From Diphasiastrum complanatum (Eukaryota > Streptophyta > Lycopodiopsida > Lycopodiales > Lycopodiaceae): DNA of 64,000 nt. The position numbers and the translations under genes are program-made. Shown piece after piece: positions 42,790-53,152 of this stretch (position 1 is the first letter of the stretch; each line of letters starts with the position of its first letter). The stretch lies in assembly GCA_029204225.1 (NCBI GenBank), contig CM055111.1, forward strand, positions 19,444,642-19,508,641, read 5' to 3'. The notes beneath the pieces were generated by a model. It ran no database searches, was not told the origin of the DNA, and saw nothing but the letters and a program-made list of their open reading frames with translations.

Positions 42790-44380
42790 GTTTTGGCATA
42801 GTTTTAACCATACTATTTTGATCCAACTTTAGAATGACCTCCATCCTAAGTATATATCTCCTTTCTAAGGTTCTAAAGTAGTTTCCATAATTGATATAGA
42901 GAATAGTGTCCAAATTGGATGCTTCACTATTTCTTACATCAATTTTACACATCAAGATATAACTAGAACATGAAGAACCAAATAGAATGTAAATGAAATG
43001 ATTCCTCCATATTTCAAACTTTGAAATCTTTGGAAAATTACAGCAACCAAACGATAAATGTGAGTGATGACCATTTACTTGCTTGCCTCCTCCAACTTTG
43101 TCCTTGATATGTCTCCACCATAAAACTCCATGAATGAGCCTCCATCTCCATATTGCCACAAGATATCACCAACACTTGATGACTTGGCCATGAATGAGTG
43201 ACATAATTAACCTCCAATAGCTTCATTTCCATCAGCAAAATCAGCCAATAATTCTAGTACAACTCCAACAATAAGATATTGCAAGACAATGTAGCTAATT
43301 TGTCCATATCTTGACAACACATCCACATGAAATAGCTCAAACATGAGATAGAACAAGTAAAGTAAACTTGAACAACACTGTCTTGTTGCTCCTCTGACTT
43401 ACTTGAATCTTCAATAAGCTACAGAAATAGGTCGATAACATTTTTGCCAAATAGCCTTCCTTTGATGCTCTTGACTAGCTCCAAATTGCCACCTTTCCTT
43501 TTGTGTCGTTGCCCTTTGAGACCAACCAACCTCTTGATCTTCCGCTTGACCATCAAAGTCATTGAACAAACTTTGTTTTTCATATCCATTACTTGCTTTT
43601 CCAGTATGAAAACCATGAGAGCCAATATCCACTTGCATAGCATCATCTACACAAGAAGATTCTCCAAAACATGTGAGTAAAGCAAAGTGTGTCACTTCCA
43701 CTTGCTTACCATTCTCTTGATCATCAAAGATATAAAGATATGAATATCTTCAAACCTGAACCTCTGGAAATAATCCCTCTCAAACATATGATCTAGATCC
43801 AACAAGATCTCATCAATGCTTGATCTCGAATTTCCAGAAAGGTTAGTGAAAACAATGTCATTGTTGGCACCAACATAAATCAAAAGATAGATTCCAACCT
43901 TTATCCAACATGAAGTAGAGTAGGTGAAGATGAGTATCAAACCTAATAAATCCAACCCTCTTGAGTGCATAACAAACCTCAATAAGCTCACCAATGAGAT
44001 CTCTCTTGCCTTGAAGAAATTGCCTCTCGATTTGTTCCAAGTAGTCCTCTTCAACCAACATTTTGTCATCTCGATCATGAGTGATGAATTCACAATCATA
44101 GAATCCTTTGAGTTGATGAGAAGATGTGAGATCCATGCCTTGGATCCTCCCAAGAACCAATCTTCCATTGCTCTTTCCTTCATAATACTCCCTCTTAATG
44201 ATTGCATCATAACAAGTAGAAACCTCAAAAACATTAGAAGCCATGAAAAAAATGATTAGTACCTTCAACATCCATTGAAGGACTCTCTTTTTTCAAACAA
44301 GAACTTCTACTCAATGTTTTAGGTAATGACTCATATGATAATGATTCTTCTTCACTATCATTCATAATGACATCATTCAA
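42790..44380 (-). pseudogene. non-retroviral coding-like insert in copia B2
   Basis: On the minus strand, blocks with protein character follow one another in shifting frames: EEESLSYESLPKTLSRSS, then FEVSTCYDAIIKREYYEGKS and QIERQFLQGKRDLIGELIEV, then FGESSCVDDAMQVDIGSHGF, then GGNLELVKSIKGRLFGKNV. The last two match copia C (SSCVHGAMQVDG; VGNLELVKSIKGEVIGKGV). No gag, integrase or RT motif is present. It is most simply a captured host-gene segment carried by this copia family. The source gene is not recognised. Confidence 0.5.
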
Positions 44381-44943
44381 TGTCATGTGCTTCATGTAAT
44401 TAGCCCATGAGCTTACTAATGAATTGCCAAATATGGCCATGGAGCTAAATTAGAATAGAACTAGTGAATAGAACAGTTAATAAAGTGGTTCGAACAACCT
44501 CGCTATAATTGAGAATAGCGGAATTGTAATAATGGTTGTAAGGCCCAATTTAGCTAAATAAGGTCCCAAACTTATAGTAGAGACATAAATGACCACTATA
44601 AATAGCTGAGGTCGTGCTAAATTTGGGGGCTATTGTTCATTTTGTAATCTTGAGTTTTAAGAGATCTTGGAGCTTCTCTTTGAGAGCTTTCTTGATGAAG
44701 AAAGTGGTTCATTTGCCTAAAATCACATGAGAGCTATGATCATGCTCTAGAATCAGGCCCCTATATTGTGAATGATCAATAATCATGAATAAAGATACCT
44801 TACTTTGCCTACTTTGGTGAAGTTTTGCTACTTTTAGCTATCTTCTTGATTTTTGACTAGTTTCTTGATTTCTTGCATTTCCATTGAAATTTGATGTTTA
44901 ATGAGTAGATTAGATGTTTGAATGCTAAGGTTGGCACATGACA
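44381..44943 (+). repeat. 5' LTR of gypsy C (563 bp)
   Basis: Ends TGTCATGTGC and GCACATGACA are exact inverted repeats. It is very similar to 52746-53152. A TATA-like CACTATAAATAGC lies near 44594. Confidence 0.92.
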
Positions 44944-44961
44944 ATTTTGGTATCAGAGCCT
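44944..44961 (+). promoter_or_regulatory. primer-binding site of gypsy C
   Basis: ATTTTGGTATCAGAGCCT follows the LTR; TGGTATCAGAGC matches the initiator-tRNA-Met type PBS after a 4-base gap. Confidence 0.88.
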
Positions 44962-45497
44962 TAGATCCTTTCCCCATCAGATTTGGTGGATCTTGTTTAA
45001 TTTGGTAGGGTTTCTTGTTCTTGCTTTCTTGATTTCTCAATTTCCAACAAGTTTTGATTCAAATTTTGACCAATTAATCTTCATTTTTTGTGTGACCTTT
45101 TAATGTAAATCAGTAGATCTCTTGTTTAGCTTCTGGAGGTGCTGAGATTTTCTTATTTGGAGCTATAATGACCAAGTTATGGCCATTTTGGTGTTTTTAT
45201 GTCAATTTTAGATAGTTACTTTTTTTTGCAGTCTATTTTCCCCATTTTTGGCAGTACTTTTGGCCAAATTTTGTGACTATAATTCTTTAGGATTGTAGAT
45301 CTCTGTCTTACTTGAATTTGAGTCAATTTTCAGCCAATTTGGTTGAAAATTGAGAGAGATAAGACAATTCTTGTAAAGGAGGTCTAAAACTAGTTTTTGG
45401 TGAAAATTTGAGAAAAAAGCAGTTCAAAAATCTAAACTAACCCTACCTACCATTCCAACCATAACCTACGCGACCTAACTTGACCTAACCCTAATTC

Positions 45498-45542
<45 letters not shown>

Positions 45543-46012
45543 GCAGAGATCGCGATCCTCCTGCTATGCTTTGCGTCTCTAAATTGATTGCCTAGTTTTT
45601 GGTGCTGCTGCTGCTGCGGCTAGGATCAATTGGTGTTTATTTGGTGTGGCTGCTGGGATCTCCCCTCCTTCACGTATTTCTTTTCATGTAGGAAAGGATT
45701 TTTGGATGCTGGCTGAATGGCTCCTACTTCAGTAGTGATATCTCCATCCTCGTCACTACTATCGCTGTTGCTCTCACTTTCATAATCTCCTTCCAAGAGG
45801 TTGCTTGCGCTTCACGCCTGTGATATTGGAAAGCCTAACGACCACAACTGCATTGTTGGCTGCCACATCTGCCTGAGTCCCAGCTACACAGAGCATCGTA
45901 TGAGGGAACTGCTTTGCAGACCACCCAAGACATCTCTTGCAATGTCAAAACTTAAACATCGCCATTCCTCGGTAATTTGGATAACCTCAGATGCAAGCAT
46001 GAAACATCTATT
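44962..46012 (+). other. gypsy C leader, first part
   Basis: Non-coding AT-rich DNA up to a (TC)n microsatellite at 45500-45540. After it (45541-46012) base composition changes to a GC-richer, gene-like type. On the minus strand 45650-45830 is open and acidic (YESESNSDSSDEDGDITTEV), perhaps more captured exon sequence; it is not recognised. Confidence 0.45.
45500..45540 (+). repeat. (TC)n microsatellite
   Basis: About 20 TC units at the point where leader DNA changes character. Confidence 0.95.
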
Positions 46013-46064
46013 CTAATCTGACTCAGTTGGAGCAAGAAAAGAGACACTTCTTTCACAAAGGCTG

Positions 46065-46265
46065 CTATTGGTGCACAAACAATTCTTCCCTTTCAATTCT
46101 TCCCGAAGCTTTACCATCATGATCGCTCTCCGTAATCTCGCATGCAACCATGCTTTCAGGGTCTTGTTCCAGACAGACATCCAAAACAGCATCAGGAATT
46201 TGATCGCAGAGTTTATCTGGATGTCCTTCATTCACGGATTCCGAAGTGAAAAGATAACTCTCCAT
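46065..46265 (-). pseudogene. S-adenosylmethionine synthetase N-terminal fragment
   Basis: The minus strand starts [20 protein letters not shown] and continues [19 protein letters not shown], which is unmistakably residues 1 to about 45 of plant S-adenosylmethionine synthetase (methionine + ATP to SAM), including the substrate-binding GHPDK. After ACE the reading departs from the family, consistent with frameshifts or a deletion, and the remaining ~350 residues are absent. It lies antisense inside the leader of gypsy C with its own CT-rich upstream region, so it looks like a captured gene end. It cannot be functional. Confidence 0.88.
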
Positions 46266-46389
46266 CTTGCAAAGAGCTAGCGAGCGAGCGATCGAGCTGA
46301 AGAAGAGCAGCAGACCACGACGACGAACAAAGGTGCTCGATGGCTCTCTCTCAGCTCCACAAAGGCGACGATAACAGACAGTTTCGTCA

Positions 46390-46665
46390 GTTACCTACTT
46401 CCTCTCTCCGTCGGCTACCTCTTCTCTCTCTCTAACTTCACGTCGGATACATCCTCTCTCTTTAACCGTCGGCTACATTCTCTCTCTCTAACCGTCTATA
46501 ACCGGCGGTTACCTATTCTCTCTCTCTAACCGTCGGCTACCTTCTCTCTCTCTAACCGTAGGCTACCCGGTACGCTACCTCCACTCTCTCTCTAAGCGTC
46601 GGGTACATTCTCTCTCTATAAGTCGTCGGTCACCTACTTTCTCTCTCTTCTACACCTCTCTCTCT
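46390..46665 (-). repeat. degenerate tandem repeat, about 26 bp, CTCTCTCTAACCGTCGGCTAC type
   Basis: About nine copies of a unit made of a CT run plus AACCGTCGGCTAC. It lies upstream of the SAM synthetase ATG and may derive from that gene's promoter or 5' UTR. Confidence 0.85.
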
Positions 46666-47218
46666 CTCTCTCTCGTCCCTGTGCATACGCTACCCCTCTG
46701 CCCACGCTGCCAGAATATTCCTTTTACGTGCCTATAAAAATTTCCCGTTTATTCCTATTTCTTTAACGGTTTTATAGTTTTTTTCGAGCACCTCAATTGA
46801 TCGCCCAAGTAACCAAGAAAAAAAATTGTGCTATCATTTTTAAGATTTCTACGATTTTCTTTCTTCAACAGTCCAATGCTCCAAAGAAACCAAACTTTTC
46901 TCTTAAGGCCCCTATTTCTAAGTTCGTTCATTTTTTTATTCTCGACTAAGCTTTCAAACTTTCATAAATTTTTTATATGATCCCGAATTTTAGTACTGCA
47001 TGAGCAAAAAGTGCTCAGTTCTTTGAGTTCAATACAATAAATTTACTTCTATGAATTCCTTTAATTGTATTTTATTTTTCTATTTGCCGTTTCCCCTTTT
47101 CTAAGTTCTTATATACATTGAATTTTTTTTCAATTCTGTGAATTCTCATAACTTCTCCATGTGACCTCGGATTACAACGCATTAAAAAACAAGTGATTAT
47201 TACGTTGAGTTCAATAAA
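46666..47218 (+). other. gypsy C leader, last part
   Basis: AT-rich non-coding DNA directly before gag. A CCTATAAAAATTT stretch lies near 46731. No gene is visible. Confidence 0.5.
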
Positions 47219-48472
47219 ATGGCACCAATAAAAACAAGTAATACCGAAGAAGTTCCTATCAATGAGAATCTGCCTGGAATAGAGGAAATATTAACCAAAG
47301 TTTTAACTGCTATACAAGACACTACCGAAGTGAATAAACAAACATGGCAACAAATGCAGGAAAGTTCGAATCAACGTTGGGAGAAGATGTGAGAGTTGAT
47401 GATGTCACATTTTGAATATGTGATGAGTACTACTCTACAAAAACAAGATGTTCATCAAGGTCAAAACTCTTCTTCTTTCCTAAATGCTTCAACATCTGCA
47501 AATCCAGGTCAAGGTAATTATGATCAAATAGAGACAATACAAAACAACAAAGGAAAGCAACAAGTATGTGATGATCAACCTATTTGGTTGCAACCAACTG
47601 TTCCAACAAACGATTTTCCACTTCGAACTTCTGGACTTCATCCTGTTGGTGTGGTTGTTCAAGATCCACAACATTGGGTACTACAAGAGCTCGAGTTATA
47701 CAACAAATTGCCACCTCATTATTGGAATGCGGTCAATTTTAATACTCATATGAGTATTATGGATCGCGCTCAAAAGAATCAAGGCTTTAAGAGGGATGGT
47801 AATGATTTTAAAGATAAGATCTTCATGCCTAACTTCAGTGGAAACAACGATACTCTAGATGTGAAAGAATGGCTACACAAATTGGATAAATATTTCCAAT
47901 TATTTCCAAGGACTGATCAAGCGAAGATTGCTTATGCTTCACTACATTTCGAGGGGCCAGCTTATGTTTGGTGGAAGAAAGTTGAGGCTAATCCGCATGT
48001 TCAACCAGCGATATACAATTGGTTGCAGTTCAAACAGTTGTGTACTAAGGTTTTTTTTAATCCATTTCAAGAGAAAATGTACTTTCAATGTTGGTGTTCA
48101 GTTCATCAAACGGGCTCAGTCCAAGATTATAATCATGAATTTTGGCAAATGACACTTAAGGTCAAATTGAACGAAAGTGCACATTTACACCGATATATCC
48201 ATGGGTTACAACCTCAAATTGGTGCTGATGTGGAAGCAGCTAGATGTACAAGTTTGGATTCAGCAATGCAATTAGCTTTGATCCATGAACATAAATACCC
48301 TTCAACGACAAGAATGTACCAAAAACAAGGGACAACTGCAATTAACACATCTTATAATATGTTTGGGACTCCAAAGTCTCAGTCTGGTACCAGTCAGTTT
48401 TATAAGTCAAACATCTCAACTGGAGTCTTCAAGGATAACAAAAATAACAATAATACCAACAAGGGTACTATT
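47219..48472 (+). pseudogene. gypsy C gag, main part
   Basis: Starting at the ATG at 47219 (MAPIKTSN), one in-frame stop at 47390 is followed by 360 open codons. The capsid domain (retrotransposon gag, PF03732 type) is clear: DVKEWLHKLDKYFQLFP, KIAYASLHFEGPAYVWWKK, WLQFKQLCTKVFFNPFQ and YIHGLQPQIGADVE. It would assemble the particle and package RNA. Copia C interrupts it at 48473, and it resumes at 52329. Confidence 0.88.
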
Positions 48473-49122
48473 TGTGAAAGATTCAACTAGTTTCATCACA
48501 TTTTGCAATATTTTCATATTTGGCATATTGAGGCCAAAACTTGTTTTAGACTTAGAGGTTGACTTTTCAAAGTTCATTAGTCTGAATTTCATTTGAATAA
48601 ACACTTTTTGAAAGTGTGGGAAAGATAGAATGCGAGTTTGAGTAGATTCAATTTGAATAAGTTGGGTACATTGAATCTAGACCCAAAATTGGTAGGGTTA
48701 GCATTTTGGTGGGAAAGCCAAGTGGCCAAATAAGGTTTGGACCTGCTATAAAAGGATGTAACTCGTGGAGAGAGTTATCTTCTATCTTCTTTATCTCATT
48801 TCATGCTCATACATGGTTCTCTTGGGTTCTACTATCCATTGGTGCACTATCTTGAAGATTGCTTGCAATTCTATGTGTAGAATGATCTATATTTGCTATT
48901 TTTGGATCCACACGTGTGAAATACAGTAACTTGCTGGTTTTGTATGGACAACAACAGTACATAATCATTTCATTCAAGTTTGATCAAGTTCTATTAGTGT
49001 TTGCATCTCAAATTGTGTGTAGATGCTGATTTTTCTACATTGGTGAAATTGGTAGTGTATTTCTCTTTCTAACCAAAGATCATTCAAGTAGATTGGATCT
49101 TAAGGATCTGAAATCTTTCACA
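48473..49122 (+). repeat. 5' LTR of copia C (650 bp)
   Basis: Starts TGTGAAAGATTCAACTAG and ends GAAATCTTTCACA. TATA box CTATAAAAGG at 48746-48755; CACACGTGTG at about 48909. Confidence 0.93.
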
Positions 49123-49134
49123 TGGTATCAGAGC
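49123..49134 (+). promoter_or_regulatory. primer-binding site of copia C
   Basis: TGGTATCAGAGC follows the LTR end directly and equals the initiator-tRNA-Met type PBS. Confidence 0.93.
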
Positions 49135-49654
49135 TTGTGTTTTAGGTTATGAAGGAGGAAATCAGATCTATCTATGATTTGGTGAAGATATCAAGTCTAG
49201 AGCATGCTAGACAGGATTCTACACCAAAATCGGATTTGTTGCTTTTGTAGATTGGATCTTTTGTAGATCAAAACACTAAATAGGTCAATATACTTGTTCA
49301 ATTCCGTTTTTTGAATTCACATGTTGGATTTGGCCGATTTTTGGATCATTGGTTCAGCCTAAGTGGTGTGTTATAGATTGCATATCAAATTTTCAGCATT
49401 TGCATGTAGATTTGGAATAGTCAATTTATTGTGATTTTGTCAAAACTCTAATTTTGATTAGATCTCTAGATAGTGAGGTTGCTGGACTTCATTTGAGTGT
49501 GTTTCAATCTTAGGAAGTGGCAAAAGTCATTAGATTGAGGATAGATCATAGGTTGATCAAGATTCCATGATTCTATGAGTTGATTTGCTTGGATAAGTGC
49601 TAGAAGAGAATTTGTGAGAGAGTTTCAAATCTTGGTGATTTCTTTTGAAAGCAT
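49135..49654 (+). other. copia C leader
   Basis: Non-coding DNA between PBS and the surviving integrase. Gag and protease, which belong here, are absent. Confidence 0.7.
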
Positions 49655-50419
49655 TTGTTGTTGTTCAAAGGAGTTCTTTGTGCATTGAAGAAGGTTGAAA
49701 TAGAAGATCAGGTCATTGCTACATGGCAAGAGCATGGGATCAAGAGGGAGTATACAATATCAAGGACCCCACAACAAAATGGAGTGGCTGAAAAGAAGAA
49801 TAGAACTTTATGTGAAAGTGCTAAAGCTATGAGGTTAAGTGCTAATCTTGACAAACCATTTTGGGATCAAGCTTTGTTGTGTGCCAATTTCTTGTGCAAT
49901 AGGTGGCCGAGTGCTATTTTGGATGGAAGGACACCTTTTGAGATGCTATTCAAGAGGAGGCCGAGTGTCAACTTTCTAAGAACCTTTGGATGCACATGCT
50001 ATGTCAACATTACTCTTGATGATAGGACCAAGGAGGATCCATCTTCAAGAAGAGGTATTTTTGTTGGATATAGTGAGGTGAGTAAAGCCTACAAGGTTTA
50101 CATTCCTTCTACTAGCAAAGTGATTGTTGGTAGAGATGTCATTTTTGATGAGGGAAACATTCCAAAGGTGTCTTCAAGCTACTTTGGATGGTGGTGATGA
50201 TGGACCTTCATCAAGTCAAAAGCCAAGGAGAACATCAAGAGAAAGACAAGTACCTTCAAGGCCCACATATGATCAAAAGGGTAAGAAAGTAGTTTCTGGA
50301 AATTATGTTGCTTTCCTAACCTCTTTGGATGAGCCTACAAGTGTAGATCAATCAAGGAAAGAAGAGGAGTGGATCCAACCAATGGATCTTGAGTATCGAT
50401 CTCTTATGAAGAGTGGAAC
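49655..50419 (+). pseudogene. copia C integrase C-terminal half and start of RT
   Basis: The block contains HGIKREYTISRTPQQNGVAE with the catalytic Glu, ALLCANFLCNRWPSAILDG, FGCTCYVNI and GIFVGYSEVSKAYKVYIPS, all typical copia integrase. After a frameshift near 50190 the hinge runs into EEEWIQPMDLEYRSLMKSGT, the conserved start of RT. The catalytic Asp residues upstream are missing. At about 50420 similarity to copia ends and the insert begins in the same frame. Confidence 0.88.
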
Positions 50420-51477
50420 ATCTTTTGGAGGATCTTCTTGTGTACATGGAGCTATGCAAGTGGATGGATGTTATCTTGCTGTAAAATCAAGTATTGGATC
50501 TGGAGAACAAAGTTTGATCAATGACTTTGATGATCAAGTTGAAGATCAAGAAATTGATCTCAAAACGCTTCAACTAGTCAAAAGGGAAGTTGGCAATTTG
50601 GAGCTAGTCAAGAGCATCAAAGGAGAGGTAATTGGCAAAGGTGTTATGGATATATTTTTGCAGCATATTGAACTCAAGTAAGGTCAAAGGAGTAGCAAGG
50701 AAGTGTTGTTCAAGTTTACTTTACTTGTTCTATCTCATGTTTGAGCAATTTCATGTGGATGTGTGCAAATTGTCAAGATATGGTAAAACTAGCTACATTG
50801 GTGAGCATTGTTTTGATGTTGGATTTGTACTAGCATTCTTGACTGATTTTGCTGATGGAAATGAAGCTATTGGAGGTTCATTATGTCACTCATCCATGGC
50901 TAAGTTCTCAAGTGTTGAGCTACTTGGTGCCAATACTTGGAGATTGTCAATTTTTGGTGAATTCATGGTCATTTTCTTGTGTCAAGTAGATCTTGAAGAT
51001 GGACTAGTGCAAACTACTTTTTTTATGGAGTCATGTGGTGCTGGATTTGCATCATTAATATACTCACCTACTCATGGATTTCCAAGGTTTGATTGTTTCT
51101 TGTGGCAAGATGAAGATGGAGGCTCATTCATGGAGTATCATGGTGGATACAAGGCAACAAAGGACAAAGGAGGAGACATGCAAGCAAAAGTTGATCACTC
51201 ACATTTATTGTTTGTTTGCTGTATTTTTCTAAAGAGTTCAGAGTTGGAAACATGGTGGAATCATTTCATTTACATTCTATTTGATTCTTCATGTTCTAGT
51301 CACATTTTTACATGTAAAATTGATGTAAGAAATAGTGAAGCATCCCAAGTGGACACTATTCTCTATATCAATTATGGTTGTTTCTATTTTGAGCATTACA
51401 CGATCATTAAAAGAAGGTCTATTCTTAGGAAGAAGATCATTCTTATGATGTATCAAAGTTCTATTGTCAAAAACTAT
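50420..51477 (+). pseudogene. non-retroviral insert replacing RT in copia C
   Basis: About 1.06 kb without copia motifs, with two open stretches: one in frame with the RT start (SSCVHGAMQVDG, GNLELVKSIKGEVIGKGV, stop near 50681) and one at 50632-51477 (KLSRYGKTSYIGEHCFDVGF, LLGANTWRLSIFGEFMVI, PRFDCFLWQDEDGGSFME, LETWWNHFIYILFDSSCSSH). It looks like a captured plant gene or cDNA segment; the source is not recognised. The same insert in another state sits in copia B2 on the opposite strand. Confidence 0.55.
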
Positions 51478-51682
51478 GCTAGGAGCAAGCATATTGAGAT
51501 ACAATATCATTTTGTGAGGGAGCGAGTCATTGCAAAGGAGGTGGAGCTTCAACATGTGTCTTCAAGGGAATGTGTAGCTGATATCTTCACCAAAGCATTG
51601 GGAAAAGACTTGTTCATGAAGCATAGGACTTCACTTGGAGTATTATCAAAGTCTATGCTAAAACTAGTTGAAGAGGGAGTGT
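51478..51682 (+). pseudogene. copia C RNase H C-terminus
   Basis: RSKHIEIQYHFVRERVIA, VADIFTKALGKDLFMKHR and LGVLSKSMLKLVEEGV are the standard end of copia pol. It is in frame with the insert before it, so an insert-RNase H fusion ORF runs from 50632 to the stop, which overlaps the first bases of the 3' LTR. Confidence 0.87.
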
Positions 51683-52328
51683 GAAAGATTCAACTAGTTT
51701 CATCACATTTTGCAATATTTCCATATTTGGCATATTGAGGCCAAAACTTGTTTTAGACCTAGAGGTTGACTTTTCAAAGTTCATTAGTCTAAATTTCATT
51801 TGAATAAACATTTTTTGAAAGTGTGGGAAAGATAGAATACGAGTTTGAGTAGATTCAATTTGAATAAGTTGGGTACATTGAATCTAGACCCGAAATTGTT
51901 AGGGTTAGCATTTTGGTGGGAAAGCCAAGTGGCCAAATAGGGTTTGGACCTGCTATAAAAGGATGTAACTCATGGAGAGAGTCATCTTCTCTCTTCTCTA
52001 TCTCATTTCATGCTTATACATGGTTCTCTTGGGTTCTACTATCCATTGGTGCACTATCTTGGTGATTGCTTGCAATTCTATGTGTAGAATGATCTATATT
52101 TGCTATTTTTGGATCCACACATGTGAAATATAGTAGCTTGCTGGTTTTGTATGGACAGCAACAGTACATAATCATTTAATTCAAGTTTGATCAAGTTCTA
52201 TTAGTGTTTGCATCTCAAATTGTGTGTAGATGCTGATTTTTTTAATTGGTGAAATTGGTAGTGTATTTCTCTTTCTAACCAAAGATCATTCAAGTAGATT
52301 GGATCTTGAGGATCTAAAATCTTTCACA
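51680..52328 (+). repeat. 3' LTR of copia C (649 bp)
   Basis: Matches 48473-49122 with few differences, mostly C/T and G/A changes. TATA CTATAAAAGG at 51953-51962; CACACATGTG near 52114 where the 5' LTR has CACACGTGTG. Confidence 0.93.
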
Positions 52329-52745
52329 CTATTATGCATTATCCAATAGTCAAAATTGGCGATAAATCGGGAACCAAAGTTGATGGGAAGGGAACGGTAT
52401 CTACAATGACAGGCAGTCAAAAGCCAAGACCTATTCAGAGACTATCGGACGACCAAGAGAGAAAACTTAGAGCATTGGGGCTTTGCTTCAGATGCCAGGA
52501 GAAATATGACAAGGATCATTGGAAGGTATGTAAATTTCGTAAACAAGAGATTTGATTAACGGCTATGAGCGGAAATCCCAATGAGGAAAATCAATCAGGC
52601 GAAGAGGAAGTTGAAAATTTATTGAGTGAAAATGACAGATGGCCTACAATTTTGGAGACAGCTAGAGGCCTAAAGGAGCAAGACAATTGACAAAGAACTA
52701 CGTGGTCTTCATTTTTGAGGGCAAAAATGCTTAAAGTAGGGAGAG
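52329..52745 (+). pseudogene. gypsy C gag, C-terminal part with zinc knuckle
   Basis: Gag resumes after copia C. It has the basic stretch RPIQRLSDDQERKLRALGL and a knuckle CFRCQEKYDKDHWKVC of the gypsy type. The frame then shifts to an acidic tail (NQSGEEEVENLLSENDRW) and a stop. No protease follows; the purine tract AAAGTAGGGAGAG (52733-52745) leads directly into the 3' LTR, so pol was deleted. Confidence 0.82.
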
Positions 52746-53152
52746 TGTCATGTGCTGCATGTAATTAGCCCATGAGCTTACTAATGAATTGCCAAATATG
52801 GCCATGGATCTAAATTAGATTAGAACTAGTCAATAGAACAGTTAATAAAGTGGTTCGAACAACCTCGCTATAATTGAGAATAGCAGAATTGTAATAATGG
52901 TTATAAGGCCCAAATTAGCTAAATAAGGTCCCAAACTTATAGTAGAGGCACAAATGACCACTATAAATAGCTGAGGTTGTGCTAAATTTGGGGGCTATTG
53001 TTCATTTTGTAATTTTGAGTTTTAAGAGATCTTGGAGCTTCTCTTTGAGAGCTTTCTTGATGAAGAAAGTGGTTCATGTGCCTCAAATCACATGAGAGCT
53101 ATGATCATGCTCTAGAATCAGACCCCTATCTTGTGAATGATCAATAATCATG
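52746..53152 (+). repeat. 3' LTR of gypsy C, truncated (407 of about 563 bp)
   Basis: Starts TGTCATGTGCTGCATG and matches 44381 onward, ending at AATAATCATG where the 5' LTR continues with AATAAAG. DNA to the right is copia gag. Confidence 0.9.

Larger units (their letters stand above)
42132..44380 (-). mobile_element. copia B2, 3' part with foreign insert in place of pol
   Basis: A 3' LTR (42132-42775) of the B/C family and a purine tract (GTTGAAGAGGAG) are followed by about 1.6 kb with no reverse transcriptase. This DNA matches, over part of its length, the insert that replaces RT in copia C (50420-51477). The copy is cut at 44380 by gypsy C. The gag fragment at 53153-53477, same strand, may be its other half. 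Confidence 0.75.
48473..52328 (+). mobile_element. copia C with intact LTRs and target duplication CTATT, carrying a foreign insert
   Basis: The two LTRs (48473-49122 and 51680-52328) are near-identical. CTATT precedes the first (48468-48472) and follows the second (52329-52333). A PBS lies at 49123-49134 and a purine tract at 51667-51679. Inside, gag and protease are missing, integrase and the RT start survive, and about 1.06 kb of non-retroviral DNA replaces the RT core up to the RNase H tail. The whole 3.86-kb unit moved as such, since both LTRs and both duplications are intact. Confidence 0.92.
44381..53152 (+). mobile_element. Ty3/gypsy element C, gag-only, split by copia C
   Basis: A 5' LTR (44381-44943) with perfect 10-bp inverted ends (TGTCATGTGC...GCACATGACA), a PBS (44948-44959), a 2.3-kb leader, gag, a purine tract and a 3' LTR (52746 on, truncated at 53152) are in order. 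There is no protease-to-integrase region: gag ends and about 200 bases later the 3' LTR starts. Such LTR elements with gag alone are known as TR-GAG-type non-autonomous elements. Copia C sits inside gag with a CTATT duplication. Confidence 0.85.

Noticed and set aside
47489-48604. Shadow ORFs in other frames of gypsy C gag
   Set aside because: They overlap a strong gag match and extend into the copia C LTR.
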